A stretch of DNA of 59,233 bases from Dermabacter indicis (GCA_001403775.1 CYUG01000017.1:153442-212674); one strand, 5' to 3'; positions 1 through 9,386 are shown, counted from the first letter of the stretch. Made by a program: numbers and translations. Notes: generated from the sequence alone by a model not told the origin.

Positions 1-1242
1 CTTCGCCCGTACCAGGCCACCGACGACTTCGGCCAGATTCTCTGGTGGGTCGTCTCCGATCTTGGGGAACTCGCGACAGGCCGCGCGCTCGAGGGCGAGC
101 ACGTTCTCGGCATCGGCGGGGCAACCTCGACGCTCATCGCGATCACGCCCCGCATCGAGGTCGAGCGCGCTCTTGATCTCGGCACGGGCTGCGGGATTCA
201 GGCGCTTCACGCGGCCCGCCACGCGGCGCACGTCGTCGCCACCGATATTTCCGAACGCGCTCTCGCCCTCACCGAGTTCAACGTGGCCCTCAATCGCGAA
301 GCGCTTCCCGAGGGTCACGTGATCGAAACCCGCGCGGGTTCGATGCTCGAGCCCGTCAAGGGCGAAACTTTTGATCTCATCGTGTCCAACCCTCCGTTCG
401 TCATCACGCCCCGCGTGAAGGACGCCGAGACGTGGACGTACCGCGACGGCGGCGCCGAGGGTGACACACTCGTGGCAAGTCTCCTGAGCGAGATTGACGA
501 CTACCTCGCCCCGGGCGGCGTCGCCGCGATGCTCGCGAACTGGGAGATCACCGAGGGCACCGAATGGGATGCGCGCCCGCGCACGTGGCTCAAAAATTCC
601 ACTGCGAGCACACTCATCGTGCAGCGCGACGTCGAGGACCCGGCCTCCTACGCCTCCACGTGGCTGCGCGACGGGGGCGTGACCGATCGCGACGACCGCT
701 GGGAGCCCATGACAAACGCATGGCTCGACGACTTCGCTTCACGGAACGTCGAAGGCATCGGCTTCGGCCACGTGCTCCTCACGAAACCTCGCGAAGGCGA
801 GAAGCGCTTCGAGGATTTCGCCTTCATTGAGACCACCGGCTCGGGACCTCTCGGGCCGCGGTACGCCGAGATGCTCCACGCTCGCGCGCGCCTCGCCCAG
901 CTCGACGACGACGCCCTCGGCGAGCTCATCCTCGCGCGCGCCGATGACGTAATCGAGCGGCGCCACTACACCCCGGGCGACGAGGATCCCATGGTGATCG
1001 ATCTTGTTCAGGGCGGCGGCTTCGGCCGCACGCTCCAGATCGACACCCACACCGCGGCCATCGTCGGACCCCTCACGGGTGAGTACCCGCTGAGCGTTTT
1101 CCTCACGGCCTACGCTTCTCTCCTCGAGGCCGCTGACCAGGCCGAATATGCCGAGGCTGCACGCGACGCAATCGTGCGCACGGTCCGTACGCTCCTCGAG
1201 TGGGGCTTTATCCACATCGTCGAGCAGCCAAAAGCCGCGTAG
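1..1242 (+). CDS. Class I SAM-dependent methyltransferase (HemK/PrmC-like fold), 5'-truncated
   Basis: The reading frame is open from the first base, so the true start lies outside the window. The visible part has the SAM-binding motif I DLGTGCGIQ near the beginning and the NPPF motif typical of N-methyltransferases that act on planar amide or base nitrogens. An acidic residue follows strand 2 (VATDIS). After the catalytic domain there is a C-terminal extension of about 190 residues that I do not recognise. Similar proteins are found in actinobacteria, where I recall them as DUF7059-type methyltransferases. The substrate cannot be read from the sequence. It ends 78 nt before topA on the same strand. 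Confidence 0.8.
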   Translation, partial: LRPYQATDDFGQILWWVVSDLGELATGRALEGEHVLGIGGATSTLIAITPRIEVERALDLGTGCGIQALHAARHAAHVVATDISERALALTEFNVALNREALPEGHVIETRAGSMLEPVKGETFDLIVSNPPFVITPRVKDAETWTYRDGGAEGDTLVASLLSEIDDYLAPGGVAAMLANWEITEGTEWDARPRTWLKNSTASTLIVQRDVEDPASYASTWLRDGGVTDRDDRWEPMTNAWLDDFASRNVEGIGFGHVLLTKPREGEKRFEDFAFIETTGSGPLGPRYAEMLHARARLAQLDDDALGELILARADDVIERRHYTPGDEDPMVIDLVQGGGFGRTLQIDTHTAAIVGPLTGEYPLSVFLTAYASLLEAADQAEYAEAARDAIVRTVRTLLEWGFIHIVEQPKAA

Positions 1243-1320
1243 TGTTACGGTACGGTTCAGGGCTAACCGCGCGGGGCGCACACCCCGCTTCTCACACACC
1301 GCAGTAAGGAAGTACATCGA

Positions 1321-4017
1321 GTGAGCGCTCGCAACCTCGTGATCGTCGAGTCCCCCGCGAAGGCGAAAACCATCGGGAAATACCTCGGGGACGACTTCAC
1401 GGTCGCCGCATCCGTGGGGCACATTCGCGACCTTCCCCTGCCCAAAGAGCTGCCCGCCGACATGAAAAAGGGGCCCTACGGCCGCTTCGCCGTCAATGTC
1501 GAAGAGGGCTTCGACCCCTACTACGTCGTCAACCCCGACAAGAAAAAGACCGTCTCCGAGCTCAAGAAGCTCCTCAAAGAAGCCGACGCGCTCTACCTCG
1601 CAACCGATGAGGATCGCGAAGGTGAGGCGATCGCGTGGCATCTCCTCGAGGCGCTCAAGCCGAAGAAGTCGCTTCCCGTGTACCGCATGGTTTTCCACGA
1701 GATCACGAAGGAAGCCATCCAAAAGGCGCTTACGCAGACCCGCGAGATCGACATGCCTCTCGTCGACGCGCAGGAAACGCGCCGCATCCTCGACCGCCTC
1801 GTGGGCTACGAGCTGTCCCCCGTGCTGTGGCGCAAGGTGCGCCGTGGCACGAGCGCGGGCCGCGTCCAGTCGGTCGCAACCCGCCTCGTCGTGGAGCGCG
1901 AACGCGAGCGCATGGCGTTCACGGCTGCCTCCTACTGGGACGTGACGGGCGAATTCATCACCTCCGAAATGAGCGACCGCAGCGTCGATACACCAGCGTT
2001 CACGGCTCAACTGCGCACGCTCGATGGGCAGCGCGTCGCCACGGGCCGCGACTTCACCGACGAGGGCGAACTGAAAAAGAGCCTCAAGGGGACCGTCACC
2101 GTCCTCACCGAGGAGAACGCACAGCTTCTCATCGAGGCTCTCGACGGGGCGAAGGCTACCGTCGGAAACCTCGAATCCAAGCCGTACACGCGCCGCCCCG
2201 CGGCTCCGTTCACGACGAGCTCTCTCCAGCAGGAGGCGAGCCGCAAGCTGCGCATGGGCGCTCGCCACACGATGTCGACCGCGCAGCGACTTTACGAGAA
2301 CGGCTACATCACCTACATGCGTACCGACTCGGTTGTGCTCTCCGGTGAGGCTATCCGCGCGAGCCGCGCGCAGATCCAGGAAATGTACGGCGCCGAGTAT
2401 GTCCCGGACCGCCCCCGCGTGTATACGAGCAAATCGCAGGGCGCGCAGGAGGCACACGAGGCGATCCGCCCCGCCGGCTCGAATTTCCGCACGCCAGCCC
2501 AGGTCTCGAATCAGCTGAGCGGCGACGAGTTCCGCCTCTACGAACTCATTTGGAAGCGCACCGTGGCCTCGCAGATGGCCGACGCGAAGGGTACGACCAC
2601 CTCGGTCACGCTCGACGTCGAGGGCAAGGGCCGCACCGCCCAGTTCGGCGCCTCGGGAACCATCATTACGTTCCGCGGCTTCCTCGCCGCCTACGAGGAA
2701 GGGCGCGATCAGTCGCGCTACGCAGAGCAGGACGGCAAGGATAAGCGCCTTCCGCAGATGAAGGAAGGCCAGCATCTCACCGCCGCCGGGTACACACCGA
2801 GCGGCCACGAAACGACCCCGCCGCCGCGCTACACGGAAGCCTCGCTCGTGCGCGCCCTCGAGGAACGCGGAATCGGCCGCCCTTCGACGTACGCCGCAAC
2901 GATCTCCGTGATCCAGGATCGCGGTTACGTCGAGAAGAAGGGCACGGCGCTCGTGCCGAGCTGGCTCGCGTTTAGCGTGGTGCGCCTTCTCGAGGAGCAT
3001 TTCGGAAAGCTCGTGGACTACGAGTTCACGGCCGATATGGAGGCCGGGCTCGACCGCATCGCGGCGGGAAATACCGACCGCGTGCACTGGCTGAGCGACT
3101 TCTATTACGGCAAGTCGGGCTCGTTCGATACGCCCGTGGAGGGCGGCCTCAAGGCGACACTCGACAACCTCGGCGAGATCGATGCGCGAGCGATCAACAC
3201 CGTCCCGATCGGCAACGGAATCGACTTGCGCATGGGCCAGTACGGCCCGTACATCGAGCGCGCCGTCGAGGGATCCGATACCCCTCAGCGTGCCAATATT
3301 CCCGCCGACCTCGCGCCCGATGAGCTCACGCTCGAGAAGGCCGAGGAGCTCATGACCCGCGCGAAGGACGACGGCCGCGTGCTTGGCCGCGACCCCGATT
3401 CGGGCTTCGAGATCATCGCGAAGGACGGCCGCTACGGCCCCTACGTGACCGAGGATCTCGAGCTCGATGAGGAGACGAAGGCGCTTCCGAAGACGAAGCA
3501 GCCGAAGCCCCGCACGGCCTCGTTGTTCAAGGACATGGACCTCGCGACCGTCACGCTCGAGGATGCCCGGAGGCTTCTCTCGCTCCCGCGTGTTGTCGGT
3601 AAGGATGCCGAGGGCGTTGAGATCACCGCGCAGAATGGCCGCTACGGTCCGTACCTCAAGAAGGGCACGGACTCGCGTTCGCTCGAAACCGAGGCGCAGC
3701 TGTTCACGATTACCGAAGAGGAAGCCCTCGCCATTTACGCCCAGCCGAAGCGGCGCGGGCGGGCCGCGGCGAAGCCTCCCATCAAGGAACTCGGCGTGGA
3801 TCCCACGAGCGAGAAGCCGATCGTGATCAAGGACGGCCGCTTCGGCATGTACATCACGGACGGCAAGACCAACGTGACGCTCCGCAAGGATGAATCCCCT
3901 GAGACGATGACCCATGAGCGCGCCGTGGAGCGCCTCGCGGAGAAGCGCGCGAAGGGCCCCACGAAGCGGAAGACGACGCGCAAGTCCAGCTCGCGCGCGA
4001 AGTCCTCGAAAAAGTAG
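1321..4017 (+). CDS. topA: DNA topoisomerase I (type IA)
   Basis: Relaxes negatively supercoiled DNA by transient single-strand cleavage. The protein is 898 aa with a GTG start preceded by AAGGAAG. An N-terminal Toprim domain opens with VIVESPAKAKTI and carries the acidic cluster TDEDREGEA near residues 96-104. The catalytic tyrosine is Y332 in the YMRTDS motif, followed later by the type IA core motifs (for example RPSTYA). The C-terminal third holds repeated topo-C modules (repeated DGRYGPY/DGRFGMY-like motifs) and ends in a Lys/Arg/Ser-rich tail. No cysteine zinc fingers are present, which is usual for actinobacterial TopA. Identification is firm. Confidence 0.98.
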   Translation: MSARNLVIVESPAKAKTIGKYLGDDFTVAASVGHIRDLPLPKELPADMKKGPYGRFAVNVEEGFDPYYVVNPDKKKTVSELKKLLKEADALYLATDEDREGEAIAWHLLEALKPKKSLPVYRMVFHEITKEAIQKALTQTREIDMPLVDAQETRRILDRLVGYELSPVLWRKVRRGTSAGRVQSVATRLVVERERERMAFTAASYWDVTGEFITSEMSDRSVDTPAFTAQLRTLDGQRVATGRDFTDEGELKKSLKGTVTVLTEENAQLLIEALDGAKATVGNLESKPYTRRPAAPFTTSSLQQEASRKLRMGARHTMSTAQRLYENGYITYMRTDSVVLSGEAIRASRAQIQEMYGAEYVPDRPRVYTSKSQGAQEAHEAIRPAGSNFRTPAQVSNQLSGDEFRLYELIWKRTVASQMADAKGTTTSVTLDVEGKGRTAQFGASGTIITFRGFLAAYEEGRDQSRYAEQDGKDKRLPQMKEGQHLTAAGYTPSGHETTPPPRYTEASLVRALEERGIGRPSTYAATISVIQDRGYVEKKGTALVPSWLAFSVVRLLEEHFGKLVDYEFTADMEAGLDRIAAGNTDRVHWLSDFYYGKSGSFDTPVEGGLKATLDNLGEIDARAINTVPIGNGIDLRMGQYGPYIERAVEGSDTPQRANIPADLAPDELTLEKAEELMTRAKDDGRVLGRDPDSGFEIIAKDGRYGPYVTEDLELDEETKALPKTKQPKPRTASLFKDMDLATVTLEDARRLLSLPRVVGKDAEGVEITAQNGRYGPYLKKGTDSRSLETEAQLFTITEEEALAIYAQPKRRGRAAAKPPIKELGVDPTSEKPIVIKDGRFGMYITDGKTNVTLRKDESPETMTHERAVERLAEKRAKGPTKRKTTRKSSSRAKSSKK

Positions 4018-4041
4018 CGGACGCCGGCGTACGGTGGTGGT

Positions 4042-5142
4042 ATGACTGCACCACTGACGCTGCCCACGACCACCGTTCCCGATCCGGCCGAGGCACCGGG
4101 CCTTCGCTGGGGCGTGATCGCCCCCGGCGGGATCGCCCGGAATTTCGTCGGCACGATGCACGCGGCTACCGCTTCGCGCCTCACGGCCGTGTGCTCGCGT
4201 TCGCTCGAGCGGGCGCGGGGTTTTGCGAGGGATTTTGAGTCCGACGCCGGACTTGCGACCGCCTACGCCAGTGTTCACGAGTTCCTCGCCCACGAGGGAC
4301 TCGAGGCCGTCTATGTGGCGTCTCCTCATGCGCAGCATTGTGCTCTCGCGAAGCAGGTGCTCGAGGCGGGCATTCCGGTTGTGATCGAAAAGCCGATGAC
4401 GCTCAACGCCGAACAGGCGCGCGAACTTTTTGCGCTCGGCCGCGAGAGGGGCGCGTACGTGCAAGAGGCGATGTGGTCGTGCTTCATGCCGCACTACGAC
4501 GTGATTCGCCAGGTGATTGAGTCGGGGGCGATCGGCGATGTCACAGCGGTGATCGCTGACCACTGCCAGTATTTTCCTTTCGATCCCGAGCATCGGCTCT
4601 ACGCGCCCACCCTTGGTGGCGGTGCTCTGCTCGACCTCGGCGTGTATCCGCTCGCCTTTGCGCACTGGGTCGCTGGCTCCCCCGAAGAGGTGCGGGCGAC
4701 GGGAACACTGACCTCGACAGGCGTGGACGAGATGGTCTCGATCGCGGGGTTGCGGGGCCGCACGGTGTATGCGGTGCAGACCGGTCTCAATGCGCGAGGC
4801 ACGGTCGAGGCGCACGTGCTCGGCACGCGCGGCAAGATCGATGTGGATTCGTGGTTTTTCGTACCGAATGGCTTCACGGTGACGCAGTTTGAGGCGGGCG
4901 AGGGCGGCGAGGATGTGAGCGCTCGCTTCACGTACAACGAGGCACTCCCCTACGCCCTTCCCGAACACCCGGGCGGCGGTAACTACGGCATGGCGTTCGA
5001 GATTGCGGAAGCGGCCCGGAATATTCGCGCGGGAAAGCGTGAATCAGAGCGCTGGGGCGAGCGTGACACTCTCGCTGTTCTCGAGGTCATGGACCACGTG
5101 CGTGAGATTGTTGGCGTGCGCTACCCGGGCGAGGAGAACTAA
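4042..5142 (+). CDS. Gfo/Idh/MocA family NAD(P)-dependent oxidoreductase
   Basis: A 366-aa protein with an N-terminal Rossmann fold (GVIAPGGIARNF, a degenerate GxGxxA motif) and the family signature EKPMTLNAEQA, whose Lys is usually catalytic. The C-terminal substrate domain includes GGALLDLGVYPLAFAHW. The overall pattern resembles dimeric dihydrodiol dehydrogenase or glucose-fructose oxidoreductase relatives, which oxidise sugars or cyclic diols. The specific substrate cannot be inferred. It lies 24 nt after topA and 35 nt before tmk, all on the same strand. No signal peptide is visible, so it is expected to be cytoplasmic. Confidence 0.85.
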   Translation: MTAPLTLPTTTVPDPAEAPGLRWGVIAPGGIARNFVGTMHAATASRLTAVCSRSLERARGFARDFESDAGLATAYASVHEFLAHEGLEAVYVASPHAQHCALAKQVLEAGIPVVIEKPMTLNAEQARELFALGRERGAYVQEAMWSCFMPHYDVIRQVIESGAIGDVTAVIADHCQYFPFDPEHRLYAPTLGGGALLDLGVYPLAFAHWVAGSPEEVRATGTLTSTGVDEMVSIAGLRGRTVYAVQTGLNARGTVEAHVLGTRGKIDVDSWFFVPNGFTVTQFEAGEGGEDVSARFTYNEALPYALPEHPGGGNYGMAFEIAEAARNIRAGKRESERWGERDTLAVLEVMDHVREIVGVRYPGEEN

Positions 5143-5177
5143 GGGGCGTACTCATCCGCACCTGAGACAATGGGGCC

Positions 5178-5939
5178 ATGTCGAGCATCGATCCCACAGC
5201 ACCGCGCACCCCTCTGACTCCCGCTGAGGCCTCGCCTTCCCCCACGGGGCTTTTCGTGACGCTCGAAGGTGGCGATGGCGGCGGTAAGAGCACGCAAATT
5301 CCGTTGCTCGAAAGATGGCTTCGCAGCGAGAGCTCCCCGTTTGCGGGTGCCGAGGTGACCGTGACGAAGGAGCCGGGCGGGAGCCCGCTCGGAGCACGGA
5401 TTCGCGAGCTCATTCTCCATTCCGATCATGTTTCTGACCGCTCCGAAGCTCTTCTGTACGCTGCGGATCGCGCACACCACGTCGAAACCATCGTGCGCCC
5501 AGCCCTCGCGTCAGGCGGGGTCGTGATCGGTGATCGCTACCTCGATTCCTCCGTCGCGTACCAGGGGGCGGGTCGTGCGCTCGACCCCAGCGATGTGTAC
5601 GAGCTCTCCATGTGGGCAACCGAAGGGCTCCTCCCCCACGTCACGTTCCTCCTCGACATCAGCCCCGAGACTCTCGCCGACCGCCGAGAAAAAGCGTCAC
5701 TCGACCGGCTCGAGCGCGAGGGCCTCGAGTTCCGCGAGGCCGTACGTGCAGCCTTCCTCGATCTCGCGCGCCGCGACCCCGAGCGGTGGATCGTGATCGA
5801 TGCCTCGCGGTCAATCGACGAGGTCCACACCGAGATTACGCAGCGCCTCGCGGACTGGGTTCGCGTCAATGCTCATACCCTCACCGGCGCGGCCGAGCAT
5901 CCCGTCGAGGGCACGATCGAACCGGACTCGCTCCTGTGA
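5178..5939 (+). CDS. tmk: Thymidylate kinase
   Basis: Phosphorylates dTMP to dTDP for DNA synthesis. The 253-aa protein has its P-loop at residues 31-39 (GGDGGGKST), the substrate motif KEPGGSPLG where many homologues have REPGGT, and the DRYLDSSVAYQG segment that binds dTMP. About 24 residues precede the usual N-terminus and about 20 extra residues trail at the C-terminus. The stop codon overlaps the GTG start of holB, indicating translational coupling. The tmk-holB pairing is common in bacteria and supports both calls. Confidence 0.95.
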   Translation: MSSIDPTAPRTPLTPAEASPSPTGLFVTLEGGDGGGKSTQIPLLERWLRSESSPFAGAEVTVTKEPGGSPLGARIRELILHSDHVSDRSEALLYAADRAHHVETIVRPALASGGVVIGDRYLDSSVAYQGAGRALDPSDVYELSMWATEGLLPHVTFLLDISPETLADRREKASLDRLEREGLEFREAVRAAFLDLARRDPERWIVIDASRSIDEVHTEITQRLADWVRVNAHTLTGAAEHPVEGTIEPDSLL

Positions 5940-7084
5940 GCGTCTACGACACGGTCGTAGGCCAGGACGCCGCGGTTGCGCAGCTTTCGCGTGCGGCCTC
6001 GCCCGACGGCTCTCTCGCCCAGGCGTGGCTCATTGCCGGCCCGCCCGGATCCGGCCGCTCGAGCATCGCGCGCGCCTTCGCGGCGAGTCTCTTGTGCGAC
6101 AATCCCGTTGCCGGTCAGGGCTGCGGCGCATGCCAACCATGCCGCACTGTTCTCGCGGGAAGCCACGGTGATGTCACGGTCGTGCGCACCGAAACACTCA
6201 CGATCGCGAAGAACGAGGTTCGCGAGCTCGTGGCGACCGCGCAGCGCGCCCCGGCTTCGGGCCGCCACCGCGTGCTCATCATTGAAGATGCCGACCGCAT
6301 GAGTCCCGGAACGTTCAACGTTCTTCTCAAAGCCATCGAGGAGCCGCCTCCTCGTACCGTGTGGATGCTGTGCGTGCCCTCGCCTCAGGACCTCGCGCAA
6401 ACGATCCGCTCGCGCTGCCGAGTCGTCAATCTTCAGGTGCCGCCTCCCGAGGCGGTCGCGACGCTCCTCATCGAGCGCGACGAGATCGAGCCCGAACTCG
6501 CGCACCGTGCCGCCTCGAGCGCCCAGGGCCACATCGGGATCGCTCGCCGCTACGGCCTCCATCCCGATTCCCTTGCCGAGCGCGAGGATTCCGCGCGAAA
6601 GCTTCTTGCGCTCACAAGCGTCGGCCATGCCATTGCCTTCGCGAAAACTCTCATCGATCGAGCCGAAGCCGAGGCGCACGCCGAAGCCGACGAGGCGAGT
6701 GCACGCGAACGCGAACAGTTCATGCGCGGTGCGGGGATCGAACCCGGCGGGCGCATTCCGCCCGCGCTGCGAGGCCAGGTGAAGGCCCTCGACGACGAGG
6801 CGAAGAGGCGCGCGACGCGCCTCGTGCGCGACGTGATCGATCGCTACCTACTCGACGTCCACTCGGTGCTGCGGGATGTTCTCTCGCTTCAGCTCGAGAC
6901 CGGTGCGGCGCTCGTCAATCCCGGAATCGAACGCGAACTTCGCGAGCGCACGCGCGTGCACTCGCCAGAGACGACTCTCGCGCTCCTCGATGCCGTGGGC
7001 ACGGCGCGCGAGCGGGTTGGCATGAACGTGCCGCCGCAGCTCGCGCTCGAAGCGCTGCTTGCCGCGATCGTCGCGGCCCGCTAG
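5936..7084 (+). CDS. holB: DNA polymerase III delta' subunit
   Basis: A clamp-loader subunit that helps load the sliding clamp. I chose the GTG at 5936 because it overlaps the tmk stop by 4 nt and gives the usual N-terminus (VYDTVVGQDAAV). The 382-aa product has a degenerate Walker A (GPPGSGRSS, residues 35-43) in which the P-loop lysine is replaced by arginine. A Cys cluster (C54, C63, C66, C69) forms the zinc module of clamp-loader AAA+ subunits. The IEDADRM motif and SRC (sensor 1/arginine-finger region, IRSRCR) follow. The loss of the P-loop lysine fits a non-hydrolysing delta' role. Confidence 0.93.
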   Translation: MSVYDTVVGQDAAVAQLSRAASPDGSLAQAWLIAGPPGSGRSSIARAFAASLLCDNPVAGQGCGACQPCRTVLAGSHGDVTVVRTETLTIAKNEVRELVATAQRAPASGRHRVLIIEDADRMSPGTFNVLLKAIEEPPPRTVWMLCVPSPQDLAQTIRSRCRVVNLQVPPPEAVATLLIERDEIEPELAHRAASSAQGHIGIARRYGLHPDSLAEREDSARKLLALTSVGHAIAFAKTLIDRAEAEAHAEADEASAREREQFMRGAGIEPGGRIPPALRGQVKALDDEAKRRATRLVRDVIDRYLLDVHSVLRDVLSLQLETGAALVNPGIERELRERTRVHSPETTLALLDAVGTARERVGMNVPPQLALEALLAAIVAAR

Positions 7085-7091
7085 GCCGCGC

Positions 7092-7964
7092 CTACTCTTC
7101 CTCGCTCGCCTTCTTCGCGGCGAGTTTCTCCTGCTCCTTCTTGAGGAGCGCCTCGTCAATGATCGACTTTTCCTCGAAGCGGTCTTCGAAATCGACGGCT
7201 TCTTCGTCGAGGACCTTGTCGGGCAGATCCCCGGCGAGGCTCCGCTTTTCGGCGTCGGTTTCGGAGTGCGCGCCGCAGCCGTACTGAAGCGAGACCACGC
7301 GGCCATCGGCGGGCGACCACTCGTTCGTGCAGATACCGAATTCCTGGCGGAGCGAACCATTGAGGAGCGAGAGGAAGCCGCACGAGGCGCACTGCGCCTT
7401 CACGGTGCCCTTGCGGCCCCGCTTGCTGACCTCACGCGGGCCAAAGTTTCCGCTCATCCAGCGCTTCGCGGCCTCTTCGCGGCCTTCGCGCGAGAGAACG
7501 CGCTTGCGCCCAAGCCCGAGCTCCCACTGGGCTACGCGATCGGCTTCTTCATCGTCGGTCTGCTCGTAGCCCTGCTCGAGGCGCGAGTCGTCGGCGCTGT
7601 AGGGAAGCACGTCGTTCTCACCCACGTCACCGGGCCGAAGGCGCTCGGCCCACGGCTCCCATTCGGGCGCGAGGAGCGAATCCTCACCGGGAATGAGTGC
7701 CGTTTCGCAGACCGTCGCGACCTTCGCGCGCGGGGCGCGCGCGAGCACGGCAATCCAGGTCCATCCCGCATACCCGGGCATCGACGCCTCGAAGAAGTGC
7801 GTGACGAGACGCTCGCCGCTTGCTTCGACGCGCAAGTGTGCCCCGACCTGATCGGGTTCGGCAACCTCGACCACGGCGGCGGCGGCCTGTTCGATCGCTG
7901 CCGCACACACGGCATCGAGCTTCGGGGAGCGCGTTCGCGCCTTCGCGGTTGCAGTGGGAGTCAT
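7092..7964 (-). CDS. DUF3027 family protein
   Basis: A 290-aa protein of a conserved actinobacterial family of unknown function (DUF3027), recognised from its N-terminal region (the Gly/Trp-rich GYAGWTWIAVLARAP segment) and the middle acidic segment LAPEWEPWAERLRPGDVG. A central CASCGF and later CTNEW segment hints at a small metal or redox site, but the cysteine spacing is irregular. The C-terminus is a charged, probably coiled-coil tail rich in Glu, Lys and Ala. The gene follows the cold-shock gene by 3 nt, and this pairing is common in actinobacteria. It is convergent with holB, with a 7-nt gap. Confidence 0.85.
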   Translation of the reverse strand: MTPTATAKARTRSPKLDAVCAAAIEQAAAAVVEVAEPDQVGAHLRVEASGERLVTHFFEASMPGYAGWTWIAVLARAPRAKVATVCETALIPGEDSLLAPEWEPWAERLRPGDVGENDVLPYSADDSRLEQGYEQTDDEEADRVAQWELGLGRKRVLSREGREEAAKRWMSGNFGPREVSKRGRKGTVKAQCASCGFLSLLNGSLRQEFGICTNEWSPADGRVVSLQYGCGAHSETDAEKRSLAGDLPDKVLDEEAVDFEDRFEEKSIIDEALLKKEQEKLAAKKASEEE

Positions 7965-7967
7965 AAA

Positions 7968-8351
7968 TTAAGCCTCAAAGTTGTCGGCAACGGCGCGCAA
8001 AACGGTCGCAACCTTCTGCGCGTGCCCTTTATCGGGGTAGCGGCCGTGGCGGAGCCCGTTCGAAGCGCCGTCAAGGAGCTGGATGAGGTCCTCGACCATG
8101 ACGGCCATATCCTCGGGCTTGACGCGGCGCGCGCGAGCGATGCTCGGTGCAGGATCGAGAAGGCGCACGGTGAGCGCCTGGGGGCCACGGCTTCCATCCA
8201 CCATGTCGAATTCGACGCGCTGGCCCTTGCGCAGCTGCTGAACCCCCTCGGGGAGGGTCGATGCGTGCACGTACACGCTCTGGCCATCCTCGCTCACGAG
8301 GAAACCAAAGCCCTTTTCAGCGTCAAAGAACTTGACCTTGCCGTTCGGCAC
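7968..8351 (-). CDS. Cold-shock domain protein with C-terminal extension
   Basis: A 127-aa protein beginning with a GTG preceded by AGGA. The first ~65 residues form a cold-shock domain with RNP1-like GKVKFFDAEKGFGFL and RNP2-like VYVHAS motifs, which bind single-stranded nucleic acid. The remaining ~60 residues are an extension found in the longer actinobacterial CspB-like proteins. The frame stays open upstream to about 8684, but that stretch is repetitive and lacks a ribosome site, so I used the internal start. It is cotranscribed with the DUF3027 gene. A role as an RNA chaperone is inferred from the family. Confidence 0.9.
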   Translation of the reverse strand: MPNGKVKFFDAEKGFGFLVSEDGQSVYVHASTLPEGVQQLRKGQRVEFDMVDGSRGPQALTVRLLDPAPSIARARRVKPEDMAVMVEDLIQLLDGASNGLRHGRYPDKGHAQKVATVLRAVADNFEA

Positions 8352-8625
8352 AGTGATTCCTGCCTTTACTCTCGAGCGCTCACGCGCGTTAAACGGGCTC
8401 CAGTCTACCGCGAGCGCTCCACCGGGGAAAAGAGCGGCAACCTTCCTTACCGCACAGCTCACCTTGCCGGGGGCGGGGTTCGGCGGGAGTTCGGGAGCGC
8501 GGGAATTCGGGAGCGAGGGAGTTCGCCGGTAGCGGGGCGCGCGGGGAGCGCGGGATGCGCGGGGGGGTTTGGGTCCGACGCTTGCCTCGCTCCGCCGCCC
8601 CTTCAGCTCGCGTCGCTCATTTCGC
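8352..8625. other. Intergenic region upstream of cold-shock gene
   Basis: About 270 nt between the cold-shock start and the nth stop. It holds a short G-rich tandem repeat, given separately, and is presumably the promoter and leader region of the cold-shock gene. I found no gene or convincing promoter hexamers. Confidence 0.4.
8483..8527. repeat. 16-bp tandem repeat, about three copies
   Basis: Two near-identical 16-mers (GCGGGAGTTCGGGAGC and GCGGGAATTCGGGAGC) are followed by a third diverged copy (GAGGGAGTTCGCC). It lies in the leader/promoter region of the cold-shock gene. The function is unknown. Confidence 0.75.
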
Positions 8626-9318
8626 CTAACCCTTGAATGCGCTCGGGCAGGGCACCTCGAGCGTGGCGAGCGGGCATTCGCCACACGCGGGCTTTCGTGC
8701 CGTGCAGAGGTTCCTCCCGTGGAAGATCAGCCGGTGCGAAAGCATCGTGAGATCAACGTCGTCGCGGCAATCGTCGGACTCGGTACGTGCCACCACATCC
8801 CGCTCGACCGTGCGCGGAGCGGTACTTTCGCTCCAGCCGAGCCTGCGCGCGAGCCGGCCCACGTGCGTGTCGACCGTGAGGAGCGAGTGACCGAACCACG
8901 TGCCTCGCACGACGTGCGCGGTTTTCCGGCCGACGCCCGCGAGCGATTCGAGTGCTTTTTGGTCGTCGGGAACCTCGCCACCGAAGTCGCGGTCGAGCCG
9001 CGAGGAGAGTTCCTGCACGTGACGAGCGCGGCGCGCCGCCATGCCGAGGGGGCGAAGCACAGACTCGAGTTCTTCCTCGGGTGCGGCGGCCATCGCGTGG
9101 GGGTTCGACCAGCGGCCGAAGAGTTCGGGCGTGACGGCATTGACGCGCACGTCGGTCGTTTGCGCCGAAAGCACGGTCGCGACGAGCAGCTCGAATGCCG
9201 ACGAAAAATCGAGCTCGCACTCCGCGTCGGGATAGAGCTTCGCGAGCTCCGCGTCGACGCACGTCACCGCGGGAATTGCGCGGTCCTTCGGTCCCGGATT
9301 CATGCTTTCATTGTGCAC
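8626..9318 (-). CDS. nth: Endonuclease III (DNA glycosylase/AP lyase)
   Basis: Removes oxidised pyrimidines in base-excision repair. The helix-hairpin-helix segment LAGVGRKTAHVV carries the catalytic Lys, and VDTHVGRLARRLG carries the catalytic Asp. Four C-terminal cysteines would bind a [4Fe-4S] cluster, with spacing C-X6-C-X2-C-X8-C rather than the usual X5 before the last Cys. A GTG at 9318 gives 230 aa; an ATG at 9303 would give 225 aa, and neither has a clear ribosome site. It is divergent from crp, the same arrangement as nth/crp in mycobacteria. Confidence 0.95.
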   Translation of the reverse strand: MHNESMNPGPKDRAIPAVTCVDAELAKLYPDAECELDFSSAFELLVATVLSAQTTDVRVNAVTPELFGRWSNPHAMAAAPEEELESVLRPLGMAARRARHVQELSSRLDRDFGGEVPDDQKALESLAGVGRKTAHVVRGTWFGHSLLTVDTHVGRLARRLGWSESTAPRTVERDVVARTESDDCRDDVDLTMLSHRLIFHGRNLCTARKPACGECPLATLEVPCPSAFKG

Positions 9319-9386
9319 TCATGTCCGCTCACGCAGAAACTGCGCAGGAAGTTTCGGGTTTTCTGTAGGCCTCGTCACGGATCAGG

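Noticed and set aside
739-4968. 1409-codon open frame antisense to topA and the oxidoreductase gene
   Set aside because: It is a codon-bias shadow of GC-rich genes: low complexity, Arg/Ala/His-rich, no domain, and topA on the other strand is certain.
8483-8527. Tandem repeat considered as a CRISPR remnant
   Set aside because: Units are directly adjacent without spacers and no cas genes are present.
8352-8684. Longer version of the cold-shock protein
   Set aside because: The upstream part is repetitive and overlaps the nth end; the internal GTG has a ribosome site and begins the conserved domain.
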